From: Leptospiraceae bacterium UBA2033
GTDB lineage: Bacteria; Spirochaetota; Leptospiria; Leptospirales; Leptospiraceae
Assembly (NCBI GenBank): GCA_002333425.1
Contig: DDBL01000193.1
Location: 8,529-20,968 of the forward strand
Reading direction: 5' to 3'
Length of the DNA: 12,440 bases
The translations under genes and the position numbers were made by a program. The notes under the pieces were generated by a model. The model ran no database searches. It saw only the letters and a list, made by a program, of their open reading frames with translations, and was not told the DNA's origin. Shown here piece after piece: positions 1 through 7,263 of the stretch. Every line of letters begins with the position of its first letter. Position 1 is the first letter of the stretch.

Positions 1-2103
1 GCAACTGGAACTGGAACGGGTAGTCCGACTGGAACTGGAACGGGAGTTTCAGCACTAACAAACGGTTCTACAACTTCCTTTTCTGTGATGGCAAATTCTA
101 ATGTATTAGATAAAGATCCGATGATAACTCCTACTACTATGAGTGCCGCATATTCAACCTATCTTTATAAAATCAGTGCAGTGAGTGGGCAAAGTATAGT
201 TGCCTTACTTACCGGCACTGCATGTGCTACATCTGGTTCTGATTCTGCAAAACTAAGACTGGTTTTATTTAATTCTTCTGGTACACAAGTATCAGTGAGT
301 ATTACAAACGGTTTTATAGATTATGATACGAGTACAAATACTAACGTTTCAGCGCCGTTACTTTATTCAGCCACTTCTACGGGCGATTACTATTTATGGG
401 CAACGGCCTTTGGCAATTCAGGAAGTTGCTCGAGCTATGGTCTATCAGCGTTTATTGACACTTTCACGCAAGAACGAACAGCCAATTCTAAGCATATGTT
501 TTTGTATGTGAATAGCAATGGAATGAACTCAAATTATTTAACAATAGATAATAATTGTAATACTGCGAACAATGTGCCTAGCCTAAATCCTTACAGGTCT
601 TGGATATATATGTTCGGTAAGATGGCTAATCTTGCGGCAAATACTGTATATACCCGACCTGACGGGACTTTGATTGGAGTTACTAATGCAAATGCAGAGA
701 TGCAAGGAGTATTATTTAACGGTGTTACATCCGACTATCAAGTGGTTGCCACAGGCGGCAAATACTATACAAACGTCTCTCCTTACAATTGCTCAAATTG
801 GAGTGATACAACAAGCACTAACGCATTTTCTGATTATTCTAAAGCCTCATTCGTAGGTTATTCGAACAGCACTACAGATTTTTACGGTAAATTCACTAGC
901 ACAGGGTGTGCAGGGAAACCACAGGCAGTATATTGCGGTGAATACCAAACTTATAGTTTGAGTACTCCTCCAAGTTCGACAAGACCAACTATTACGAATA
1001 TTAGCCCAACGATCGGAAATCCAGGCAGCACAATCACAATCACCGGAACTAACTTTAGCTCATCCACTTCGGGTAACACTGTTTATTTTGGTAAGAATAC
1101 AAATTATCCAGGTACTGTTACAGCTGCAACTACTACATCTTTAACAGTGACCGTGCCATCAACCCTACCTCCTTCGCAACAAACTTATCAAGTATCTGTA
1201 AGCAATACAAATGGAGCACATACCCATGCTACTTTGGGATTTAAGGCAATTGGGCTAAGAATATTTACTAGTTTTCCAATTTCTGCTGCTCTTGGTTCTT
1301 CATTTAACTCCACTTGTAATTCTGATTCAAATAGACCTGACACAACTAAGACCTATAAAGCATTGCTTTATAACTCTGGTGCATTGGCACCTAATACTAA
1401 ATATTATGCCAGAGACGGATACACTTTTCTTTTTACATCTTCATCTATCTTACTCCCGCCAAGTTTTATTGAAGCACCTATAGATTCTACTTCAACTTCG
1501 AGTTATGCATGGTATGGTAGTATAACAAATAGCTGTTTGAACTGGACAACAAATTCATCATCTAATACTGGTCTGGGTGCATTCCTTACTTTTACAACTC
1601 CATCTTGGGGATCGGCAGGGGCGGTTAACAACTGTAACTTAACAAAACCACTATTATGTGTTGAACAGTCAGCAGCAAATGTGCAAGTAACCTCGGGTTC
1701 ATATTCATTTGATTCTGGAATACCGAGCGGATGGTCAGGCACATGGATGGCTGAACCGATTTCAGGCAATTGCTTTAGTGGTCAATGTGTTAAATCTCCA
1801 GCTATCGTGAATAGCACTAGTTCAAATTTTTCAGTCAGTGTAACTACTGGTGCAGGCTCTGTGACTTTTTACCGGAAAGTTTCTTCTGAATCGGGATTCG
1901 ATTATTGTAAATTTACAATCGATGGTAACGCACCAACCTCCCCAACATCAGAAGGCTCGGGTGTGAGCGGAACCAGTGGATGGGTTCTCAATACGTATAC
2001 AATTACTGCTGGGAACCATTATCTTAATTGGACATATACTAAGGATAGTAGTAATTCAGCAGGTTCAGATAAGTGTTGGGTTGATAGCATAACTCTTCCG
2101 TAA
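1..2103 (+). CDS. Multidomain surface protein with two DUF1554 domains, IPT/TIG and MAM-like domain (5' partial)
   Basis: The frame is open from base 1 to the TAA at 2101-2103 (700 codons), so the gene begins left of the window; the GTG at 85 is internal. Domains, in residues counted from base 1: a Thr-Gly-rich linker (1-15); a beta-rich region resembling a PPC-type sandwich (about 45-155); a first DUF1554 domain (about 164-315, with the typical 'NLAANTVYTRPDGT' segment and a C-terminal 'VYCGE'); an IPT/TIG immunoglobulin-like domain (about 328-417, 'ITNISPTIGNPGSTITITG'); a second DUF1554 domain (about 418-556, 'TYKALLYNSGALAPNTKYY' and a terminal 'LLCVEQ'); and a C-terminal MAM/jelly-roll-like domain (about 564-700, 'FYRKVSSESGFDYCKF', a GW segment, 'KCWVDSITLP'). 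DUF1554 is a mainly leptospiral, lectin-like family of unknown function. The arrangement suggests an exported, probably lipid-anchored protein that binds a host or environmental ligand; that role is inference. The signal peptide must lie outside the window. Confidence 0.85.
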   Translation, partial: ATGTGTGSPTGTGTGVSALTNGSTTSFSVMANSNVLDKDPMITPTTMSAAYSTYLYKISAVSGQSIVALLTGTACATSGSDSAKLRLVLFNSSGTQVSVSITNGFIDYDTSTNTNVSAPLLYSATSTGDYYLWATAFGNSGSCSSYGLSAFIDTFTQERTANSKHMFLYVNSNGMNSNYLTIDNNCNTANNVPSLNPYRSWIYMFGKMANLAANTVYTRPDGTLIGVTNANAEMQGVLFNGVTSDYQVVATGGKYYTNVSPYNCSNWSDTTSTNAFSDYSKASFVGYSNSTTDFYGKFTSTGCAGKPQAVYCGEYQTYSLSTPPSSTRPTITNISPTIGNPGSTITITGTNFSSSTSGNTVYFGKNTNYPGTVTAATTTSLTVTVPSTLPPSQQTYQVSVSNTNGAHTHATLGFKAIGLRIFTSFPISAALGSSFNSTCNSDSNRPDTTKTYKALLYNSGALAPNTKYYARDGYTFLFTSSSILLPPSFIEAPIDSTSTSSYAWYGSITNSCLNWTTNSSSNTGLGAFLTFTTPSWGSAGAVNNCNLTKPLLCVEQSAANVQVTSGSYSFDSGIPSGWSGTWMAEPISGNCFSGQCVKSPAIVNSTSSNFSVSVTTGAGSVTFYRKVSSESGFDYCKFTIDGNAPTSPTSEGSGVSGTSGWVLNTYTITAGNHYLNWTYTKDSSNSAGSDKCWVDSITLP
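4..44 (+). repeat. 17-bp direct repeat encoding Thr-Gly linker
   Basis: The 17-mer ACTGGAACTGGAACGGG occurs at 4-20 and again at 28-44, a period of 24 bp. It encodes Thr-Gly-Thr-Gly-Thr-Gly and probably continues left of the window. The linker probably spaces the folded domains away from the membrane anchor. Because the period is a multiple of three, gain or loss of units would change linker length without shifting the frame. Confidence 0.75.
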
Positions 2104-2224
2104 TTTTTACATAAACTTGATTGAACTTATGAATTTAATATTAGGGGAAAACCATGAATAAGAGAATAAAAACAAATGTAATCAATCGAAAAGGAATAAT
2201 GCAGCAGTGCATTGGGATTTTCGT

Positions 2225-2230
2225 AAGGAG
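2225..2230 (+). promoter_or_regulatory. Ribosome binding site that decides the lipoprotein start
   Basis: AAGGAG lies 7 bases before the ATG at 2238. The resulting N-terminus is a normal-length lipoprotein signal peptide, which argues for this start rather than the in-frame ATG at 2154. Confidence 0.65.
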
Positions 2231-2237
2231 ATTTAGG

Positions 2238-3707
2238 ATGAAAAATTATCAAACGCAAACAATATTTAAAAGTTTAGTTGCTATCGTGATTCTTCTAGTT
2301 TTAAATTGTGGCGGTAGCAAGGATGAACCAAACTTCGTAGAACAGTATATTAAAACTCAGTTCATTTTGGGGATATTTAGTCCGGCAAAAAGTTCAGGAT
2401 TTTCTTCCAGTTCGAGTTCTTCTTGTACAAATTATTCAACGCAAGCCTGTAGCAACTCGACAGGCATTGAAGTTAAAGTTCAAATTCCAAGTTCTATACA
2501 ATCTTCATCTTATACGCTGGAAATTTTAACTCCAAGGACTTCTACCTCAAGAGCAATGATGGATGTTAGTATTACTGAAGAATTCTATAGTTCTACCCGT
2601 CAATGTATAGTCCAAGTTTCGAGTGGATATGATACTGTAACAAAAAAGTACGTTACCGAGGCTCCCTGTAAAGTAAATCCTACTGCAACTTCGTACCAAG
2701 TGAATATAATAACTGCGACTAAATACCTTAGTTCCTATGTATCATCTTTAACTGGGGTTAATTTAACTAATCTTACTTTGAAGGATATTCCCTTGTCTGG
2801 ACAGAAATGCTCCATTAGTGGATTAGACCAAGATCCGAATGATCCTGGAAAATGCATCCATCCTGTCTATGGAAGTCAAAGGCGCATTTATTTTCAATCA
2901 ACTAATTTCTATGAGTGCCTTACGAAATACGCCGCTTTACGTGCTAAGTATCCATCACTCCCTTTAGATGAGCCATCTGTGGGAACTCTCCCCGAGACTG
3001 TTGGCTGTTTTTTAGATACGACAAAAACCTTAGTTAATAGGTTAAGCACTATGGAAACACCGACTATGCCAACTCCGCCGGGTGGCATTTCTACCCCAAC
3101 AGGGACAGGGACAGGGACAGGAACTGGTTCTGGATCGAGTACGGGAACAAGCACTGGAACTGGAATTATTATTAGGGCTTGTGCTTACATTGGTGCATCT
3201 GGTGGCTGTTATAGCACGTATCCATACTATAGCACTGATACTGGTGCCTGTTACAGTAGTTCGAACTGCAATGGATCCCAAGTAGTACCTAGCTTCACTC
3301 CCTCTAGTAGTAGTTCATCTGGTGGAACAACATCGAGTAGTAGTTCATCTGGTGGAACAACATCGAGCAGTAGCTCATCCGGTGGAACTACTACTACAAA
3401 TAATTGCAGCACAAATGTTAGCGGATGCGCTGCTTCTTACTATTCTTGTTCAGCGTCTTCGACCTGTTATCCAAGCTATTCAGATTGCGCAAACTCAGGG
3501 ACTTGTTCTGGTAGTGGTTCATCAGGTGGAACAACCTCCAGTAGCAGTAGTTCATCGGGGGGTAGTACGAGTTCTTCTTGTTCCTGCTATTGTGGAACAT
3601 ACAGTTATACGACCTTTAATTATGTGTATACATATAATGGCACTTTCAGCGGTTTCCTCGCTTGCCAAAGTTCTTGTAGCGGTTCAGACACTTCTAAGTG
3701 CAATTAA
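2238..3707 (+). CDS. Repeat-rich, cysteine-rich lipoprotein of unknown function
   Basis: The start at 2238 is chosen because AAGGAG (2225-2230) sits at good distance upstream and the N-terminus becomes a classic lipoprotein signal: Lys-rich start, hydrophobic core 'SLVAIVILLVL', then 'LVLNC' with lipidation expected at Cys24 (Asn before the Cys is tolerated in spirochaetes). An in-frame ATG at 2154, after AGGGG, would add 28 charged residues. From 2238 the protein is 489 residues. Residues 25-280 form an unrecognised domain rich in beta-type sequence with scattered cysteines. Then come a Thr-Gly linker (about 286-310), a Tyr/Cys module (about 313-350), a Ser/Gly/Thr linker made of 30-bp DNA repeats (356-385), a second Cys module (about 388-423), another Ser/Gly linker (424-447) and a final Cys module ending at Asn489. 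The last ~180 residues hold about 16 cysteines, suggesting disulfide-bonded knots on flexible strings outside the cytoplasm. It lies 134 bp after the preceding surface gene. Function unknown. Confidence 0.8.
   Translation: MKNYQTQTIFKSLVAIVILLVLNCGGSKDEPNFVEQYIKTQFILGIFSPAKSSGFSSSSSSSCTNYSTQACSNSTGIEVKVQIPSSIQSSSYTLEILTPRTSTSRAMMDVSITEEFYSSTRQCIVQVSSGYDTVTKKYVTEAPCKVNPTATSYQVNIITATKYLSSYVSSLTGVNLTNLTLKDIPLSGQKCSISGLDQDPNDPGKCIHPVYGSQRRIYFQSTNFYECLTKYAALRAKYPSLPLDEPSVGTLPETVGCFLDTTKTLVNRLSTMETPTMPTPPGGISTPTGTGTGTGTGSGSSTGTSTGTGIIIRACAYIGASGGCYSTYPYYSTDTGACYSSSNCNGSQVVPSFTPSSSSSSGGTTSSSSSSGGTTSSSSSSGGTTTTNNCSTNVSGCAASYYSCSASSTCYPSYSDCANSGTCSGSGSSGGTTSSSSSSSGGSTSSSCSCYCGTYSYTTFNYVYTYNGTFSGFLACQSSCSGSDTSKCN
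3099..3126 (+). repeat. Hexanucleotide (ACAGGG) microsatellite
   Basis: Three exact ACAGGG units (3099-3116) are followed by ACAGGA and ACTGG variants. They encode the Thr-Gly run of the lipoprotein. Slippage would occur in 6-bp steps, changing linker length but not reading frame. The encoded Thr-Gly run matches the linker at the left edge of the window. Confidence 0.75.
3303..3392 (+). repeat. Three tandem 30-bp repeats encoding Ser6-Gly2-Thr2
   Basis: Units lie at 3303-3332, 3333-3362 and 3363-3392. The first two differ by one base (third position of the first or second Ser codon), and the third has several silent changes, so the peptide is kept as six Ser, two Gly and two Thr. Near-identity of units 1 and 2 suggests recent duplication. 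Confidence 0.85.
3507..3572 (+). repeat. Degenerate copies of the 30-bp Ser/Gly/Thr repeat
   Basis: A fourth, diverged unit lies at 3507-3536 (Ser-Gly-Ser-Gly-Ser-Ser-Gly-Gly-Thr-Thr), followed by a longer 36-bp version at 3537-3572. They are separated from the main array by a Cys/Tyr-rich coding segment (3393-3506), so linker and cysteine modules alternate. Confidence 0.65.
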
Positions 3708-3765
3708 TACTAAATAAATGCTTGTTAGTAAATTTGAATAATGGTATTGCCTATTACAACATGTA

Positions 3766-4800
3766 TTGGGCAATAAAGTTTTTTTTGTGAAAAAAAATAA
3801 TTTTATCCGCACATTTGTGATACGTATTTTAGTTCACACAATTCTAATTGGAATAGTTTATATCATTTACAAAAGCATTCCCTTTTTTCAATCTCCTTTC
3901 TATAGAGATTGGCAAGTCGCATTAAATGTAATCTTCATTGTATGGTTGGGGATAAGCTTTATTTACCTTTCCATTTCAGTTTTTTTTACTAAGAAAGGAT
4001 CTATTGATTTAGGTGATAAGCTTTTAATATTGATTTCCTTTTTAAAACAAATATTTCACATTCAAATTAGCCTAAATCATAAACGTTATAAGAATCTATT
4101 TTTAACTTTCCTGATAAAATTTATTTTTATTCCGATGATGTTTGTATTTTTAATAGATCATTTGAAAGTAATTTTGCCTTATTTTAGAGATTTATCTACA
4201 GACATATTTATTTTTTTAAAAAATCCTTTTAGCTATTTTTACAATGCCTACTTTAATTTATTATTATTTTTAGATACGATTGTATTTTTCTTTGCGTATT
4301 CGATAGAATCAAAATGGCTTGGCAATAGAATACGAGAACCTCAACCTCATCTTATGGGTTGGATAGCGGCATTAATTTGTTATCCTCCATTCAATGGTTC
4401 AACTGCCCAAATACTTCCCTATTCCAAAATGCCGAACAACCAATGGCTCGATTCATTTTGGATTCTTAGAACTTTTGAGATACTAACTCTTATCCTCTAC
4501 ACAATTTATTTCATTAGCACATTCAATTTAGGTTTAAATGCTGGAAATTTAAGTAGAAGAAAAATTATCACAAAAGGAATGTACGGATTGGTTCGTCACC
4601 CTGCGTATGCTGCTAAAATTACTGCTTGGTGGATCGAGCATTTACCTTTTTTAAATTTTCAAAATATGTTTGGATTACTTGGTTGGACTCTTATTTACAC
4701 TTGGAGAGCTTATACAGAAGAGAGTCATCTTCGAAAAGACCAAAGTTATCTTCAATACATACGAAAAGTAAAGTGCCGATTTGTACCTGGTCTCTTTTGA
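3766..4800 (+). CDS. Multi-pass membrane protein of the isoprenylcysteine methyltransferase-like (ICMT/PEMT-type) family
   Basis: The 344-residue protein has several hydrophobic stretches (about 16-37, 50-73, 112-140, 162-181, 196-207, 236-256, 300-312). The C-terminal part carries the family signature: 'GMYGLVRHPAY' (271-281), then 'EESHL' (318-322) and 'YLQYIRKVKCRFVPG' (328-342). In ICMT/PEMT-type enzymes these segments bind S-adenosylmethionine in the membrane. The substrate here cannot be told; lipid, small amphipath and protein methylation are all possible. The N-terminal 190 residues are longer than in minimal family members and not recognised. The start is uncertain: in-frame options are TTG 3766 and GTG 3787, both without a good Shine-Dalgarno. 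An ATG at 3761 is out of frame by one base and would join the frame if the 8-T run at 3779-3786 had nine T. A very AT-rich gene. Confidence 0.7.
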   Translation: MGNKVFFVKKNNFIRTFVIRILVHTILIGIVYIIYKSIPFFQSPFYRDWQVALNVIFIVWLGISFIYLSISVFFTKKGSIDLGDKLLILISFLKQIFHIQISLNHKRYKNLFLTFLIKFIFIPMMFVFLIDHLKVILPYFRDLSTDIFIFLKNPFSYFYNAYFNLLLFLDTIVFFFAYSIESKWLGNRIREPQPHLMGWIAALICYPPFNGSTAQILPYSKMPNNQWLDSFWILRTFEILTLILYTIYFISTFNLGLNAGNLSRRKIITKGMYGLVRHPAYAAKITAWWIEHLPFLNFQNMFGLLGWTLIYTWRAYTEESHLRKDQSYLQYIRKVKCRFVPGLF

Positions 4801-4953
4801 AAAAATTTTTCAAATTTGTTAAAAGAAAATCCTCACTTGTTTCAATTCGTCTATTTATATTTTGCATCACCTTTCTTAAACAAAAAAACTTCTTGTATTA
4901 TTTGCATTATCTAACACTATTACCCCCACGTAAAATTATTTTAGGAGATATCT

Positions 4954-6060
4954 ATGGCGATTAGTAGTGACGGAATGTCATCTAGTGAATCAGTAGGATT
5001 TTTTTCACAATTCGGAGATTCACTCAAAGGAATATTGACAGGATTCGCGTTAATTCCTCTCTCTATATTTGTGGTTTTTAAAGTAGAAACTTGCACACAA
5101 GCGGGTGACGCATTTAAGAATGCAAAACCAGTTACACAAATGGAAGAAGGTAAACCAGTATATATCACTGGAAAGTTAAGTGCCGAGCCTGTTGGAAGTT
5201 TGTTCGTAAAACAAGGAAGTTACATCAGCGTAAGCGAAAGTTCAGAAGTATACGCTTGGGATGAAACAGAGAGAACAGAAGGCGAAGGTAGTAACAAGAA
5301 GAAGGTAAGAGAATGTAAACTCAAATGGACAAATGATCCCGAAAATCCTTCTAAGTTTCAACTCCCTGCTTGTAAATCCAAACCATTCTACCAGAGAAGA
5401 GTCAAGTCGGATACCAATACAGCGACAGGCGGTATGCTTGTTAGTGATGGTAAAACTTACAAAGTTAGTCTTTCCGATACTGATTTTACTTCATCCGTAT
5501 CAAGTTCTAAACCTGCAGACAGCGAAGTGATTACTAATGGTTATACGCCATCTGGAAATTATTTATATAGCAACGCAAATTGTGCAAGTAACGAATATGA
5601 AGGTTGCGAGCGAATTTCTTTAACAGTAACTCCAATTCCAGAAACAGATATGACTTTTTTGGGAACTCTTAAAGGAGATACTCTTGGTAAGTTTACTTAT
5701 AAAGACGAAGCATTTATGAGTGCAAGTGTTGGCGATTATGCGCAAACAATGGCAGCTATAAAGTCAGATGATTCTACCAAAAAATGGATTGGGCGATTTG
5801 TAAGTTTCATTTTATTGTGGGCAGGTCTTTCTCTTTTAGTTGGTCCAGTTACCATGCTCTTGGATTTCATCCCATTTGTTGGAACCATGGGAAGTTCAGT
5901 AATTCGATTTGTATTAGGAGTAGTAGCTTTTGTAATTATTGCCATTACAATCATACTTGTTAAATTCTGGTATATCTGGTTACTCTTAATTGTTGGTGCT
6001 GTTGGTTACGGTTACTACAAAAAGAAAAACGTTACTGCAAGTCCAGCAGGAACTGTGTAA
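4954..6060 (+). CDS. TMEM43-family membrane protein
   Basis: 368 residues, with ATG at 4954 preceded by a strong AGGAGA ribosome binding site. One membrane segment near the N-terminus (about 25-44) is followed by a large domain (45-275) and a cluster of membrane helices at 280-300, 301-315, 317-337 and 338-355. The order TM, long soluble domain, C-terminal TM cluster matches the TMEM43 (LUMA) family. Segments such as 'ERISLTVTPIPETDMTFLG' (219-237) and the Gly/Pro-containing 'WAGLSLLVGPVTMLLDFIP' (289-307) also fit. Five cysteines (47, 121, 140, 210, 218) lie in the large domain, which may face the periplasm. TMEM43 proteins are conserved from bacteria to animals; their biochemical role is unsettled. 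The 153-bp AT-rich gap upstream could hold its own promoter. The stop codon directly abuts the inverted-repeat element. Confidence 0.75.
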   Translation: MAISSDGMSSSESVGFFSQFGDSLKGILTGFALIPLSIFVVFKVETCTQAGDAFKNAKPVTQMEEGKPVYITGKLSAEPVGSLFVKQGSYISVSESSEVYAWDETERTEGEGSNKKKVRECKLKWTNDPENPSKFQLPACKSKPFYQRRVKSDTNTATGGMLVSDGKTYKVSLSDTDFTSSVSSSKPADSEVITNGYTPSGNYLYSNANCASNEYEGCERISLTVTPIPETDMTFLGTLKGDTLGKFTYKDEAFMSASVGDYAQTMAAIKSDDSTKKWIGRFVSFILLWAGLSLLVGPVTMLLDFIPFVGTMGSSVIRFVLGVVAFVIIAITIILVKFWYIWLLLIVGAVGYGYYKKKNVTASPAGTV

Positions 6061-6169
6061 AAGAAAAAAACATCTCTCACAGAGAGCACAGAGTTCACGG
6101 AGAATAGCAATTTTATAGGCTCTTTCCTCTGTGTTCTCCGCGTGCTCTGTGAGAAAATATTTTTTTCTT
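6061..6169. repeat. 109-bp inverted-repeat intergenic element (CACAGAG/CTCTGTG type)
   Basis: Outer arms: AAGAAAAAAA (6061-6070) is the exact reverse complement of TTTTTTTCTT (6160-6169). Inside them, TCTCACAGAG (6075-6084) pairs exactly with CTCTGTGAGA (6145-6154). Further in, CAC (6087-6089) pairs with GTG (6142-6144), and GGAGAA (6099-6104) with TTCTCC (6134-6139). CACAGAG occurs twice on the left (6078, 6087) and CTCTGTG twice on the right (6127, 6145). The GC-richer stem with an A-tract before and a T-tract after would act as a rho-independent terminator on either strand. It may also be a dispersed, non-coding MITE-like repeat. Confidence 0.8.
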
Positions 6170-6209
6170 GCTTTTCGATGAAATTATAGAATTGTGAAAT
6201 CGCGATAGG

Positions 6210-6479
6210 ATGCCGATAGAAATTATGGAACAAAAAAGAAGTAAGTTTATGTCGCTTATTGAGAGAATTACTACAAAGATTGAAAAATTAGACCATCTTT
6301 GTCATGTTATTCCAGAAGAATTAATGCATAAACGAGACGAAAGATCCAAATGGAATACTTGGCACTCCGAATGGAAAAAAGCTTGGATTGATGATTCTGA
6401 TAATTTTCTTACCGATGCAGAGCGGGAAGAACGTAGAATCGCAACATCCATCACTACTCGTTATCGTGCAATAGATTAA
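6210..6479 (+). CDS. Small charged hypothetical protein (89 aa)
   Basis: I do not recognise this protein. It is short, highly charged and has no membrane segment or signal peptide, so probably cytoplasmic. A helical, basic first half ('SLIERITTKIEKLDHL') is followed by a tryptophan-containing segment 'KWNTWHSEWKKAW' (about 47-59) and an acidic/arginine-rich tail ('DAEREERRIATS'). The start is uncertain: ATG codons occur in frame at 6210, 6225 and 6249, none with a strong Shine-Dalgarno; 6210 has only a weak AGG next to it. It follows the inverted-repeat element, so it is probably transcribed separately from the TMEM43-family gene. Codon use is like that of its neighbours. Confidence 0.55.
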   Translation: MPIEIMEQKRSKFMSLIERITTKIEKLDHLCHVIPEELMHKRDERSKWNTWHSEWKKAWIDDSDNFLTDAEREERRIATSITTRYRAID

Positions 6480-6553
6480 TCTAAAGACCGAACCTTCTTT
6501 TTTTATACTCCCACTCTAATTAATATTAGATTTTTCAGAAAGAGGTATAAGTT

Positions 6554-7260
6554 ATGACAATCTCAAGTGTAAACAGCGAATTAAAAAGGTTAAGGAACTG
6601 AATCTGCTAGCACTCATCATACAAGACAGTTCTCTGTATCTACTTGGACTACTATTTATTCTTTCTCTAGTTGGTTTACTGGCTGCATTTTATAATCAAC
6701 TTCTGTATCCATTTATAGAGCAGAAAGTTTCCGAAATTGAATACCCACCCTCCATAGGACAGACATTCGAATACATTGTAAATGAAGCAGATCGAGTTTC
6801 TAATTTTTCTATCGGAGCGAATACCGGTGATATACCCACAAAATGTTCAGCCATCTCGGAACACCACTTGTCTTTCACTTTCAAAAAAGATCCCAGAGCA
6901 GAAGAATATACAATTACAATCAAAAGAGAAGGTCCTGTTTTATATAAACATCCCCGAATGACACATTTTCTAAAAATGGCAGCAACAGAAAAATTAGAAA
7001 GTCATGAACTCATTGGAAAACTTGCGGAATTTAGACTATCAGATAAAATTTCTAAAGAAAGAATGATTGATTTTTTAGAGATTACTCTGAGCACTGCTTT
7101 TGTAATTAGTAAATCTGGTCGGGAACGAATGAAGTTTATTTTTACTTTTTCTAAAGTGCATCCAGGTTTTAACTTAAAGACAAAAAATCGAAATGGATTA
7201 TTTCCATTTGGTAGAGATGTTTCTCATAAAGAAGAATTTACAGGCGAAGATGAAAATTAA
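6554..7260 (+). CDS. Membrane-anchored hypothetical protein with an apparent frameshift near its 5' end
   Basis: Initiation signals and the long frame disagree. The ATG at 6554 follows a good ribosome binding site (AAAGAGG, about 6539-6545) but its frame stops at TGA 6599-6601 after 15 codons. The next frame is open from 6520 to the TAA at 7258-7260. It encodes a clear membrane segment ('LYLLGLLFILSLVGLLAAF', about 6634-6690) but has no ATG, GTG or TTG before TTG 6868. Adding one A to the 5-A run at 6583-6587 joins them into about 235 residues starting 'MTISSVNSELKKVKELNLL'. That protein would have a short cytoplasmic start, one TM segment (about 28-47) and a basic soluble domain with no motif I recognise, ending in an acidic tail. 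Possible causes are a sequencing indel, a recent mutation (pseudogene), transcript slippage or a -1 ribosomal shift. The gene converges on the minus-strand unit with 3 bp between stop codons. Confidence 0.6.
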
Positions 7261-7263
7261 AAC

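Noticed and set aside
85..2103. GTG at 85 as the start of the first gene
   Set aside because: The same frame is open back to base 1 and encodes a Thr-Gly linker like that in the next gene; a surface protein would also need a signal peptide, absent here.
2909..3281. Minus-strand frames opposite the lipoprotein repeats
   Set aside because: They are by-products of the repeat composition (Pro-Val-Pro-Val and Ser-Cys-Pro runs) and overlap a well-supported + strand gene.
3303..3392. 30-bp repeats as a CRISPR array
   Set aside because: The units are directly adjacent with no spacers and encode a Ser/Gly/Thr linker within an open frame.
3708..3731. TACTAA/TTAGTA inverted repeat after the lipoprotein gene as a terminator
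   Set aside because: Only six AT-rich base pairs with an 11-base loop and no T-tract.
4626..4964. A 112-residue + strand frame overlapping the end of the ICMT-like gene
   Set aside because: It overlaps the RHPxY/EE signature region in another frame, looks like out-of-frame translation and has no own start signal.
6583..6589. A canonical -1 programmed frameshift heptamer
   Set aside because: The A_AAA_AGG sequence does not fit the X_XXY_YYZ pairing rule well in the A site, so programmed ribosomal slippage is less likely than an indel or transcript slippage.
6868..7260. A 130-residue gene starting at TTG 6868
   Set aside because: The same frame continues upstream without a stop to 6520 and encodes a clear TM helix, so this is only the C-terminal part of a longer gene.
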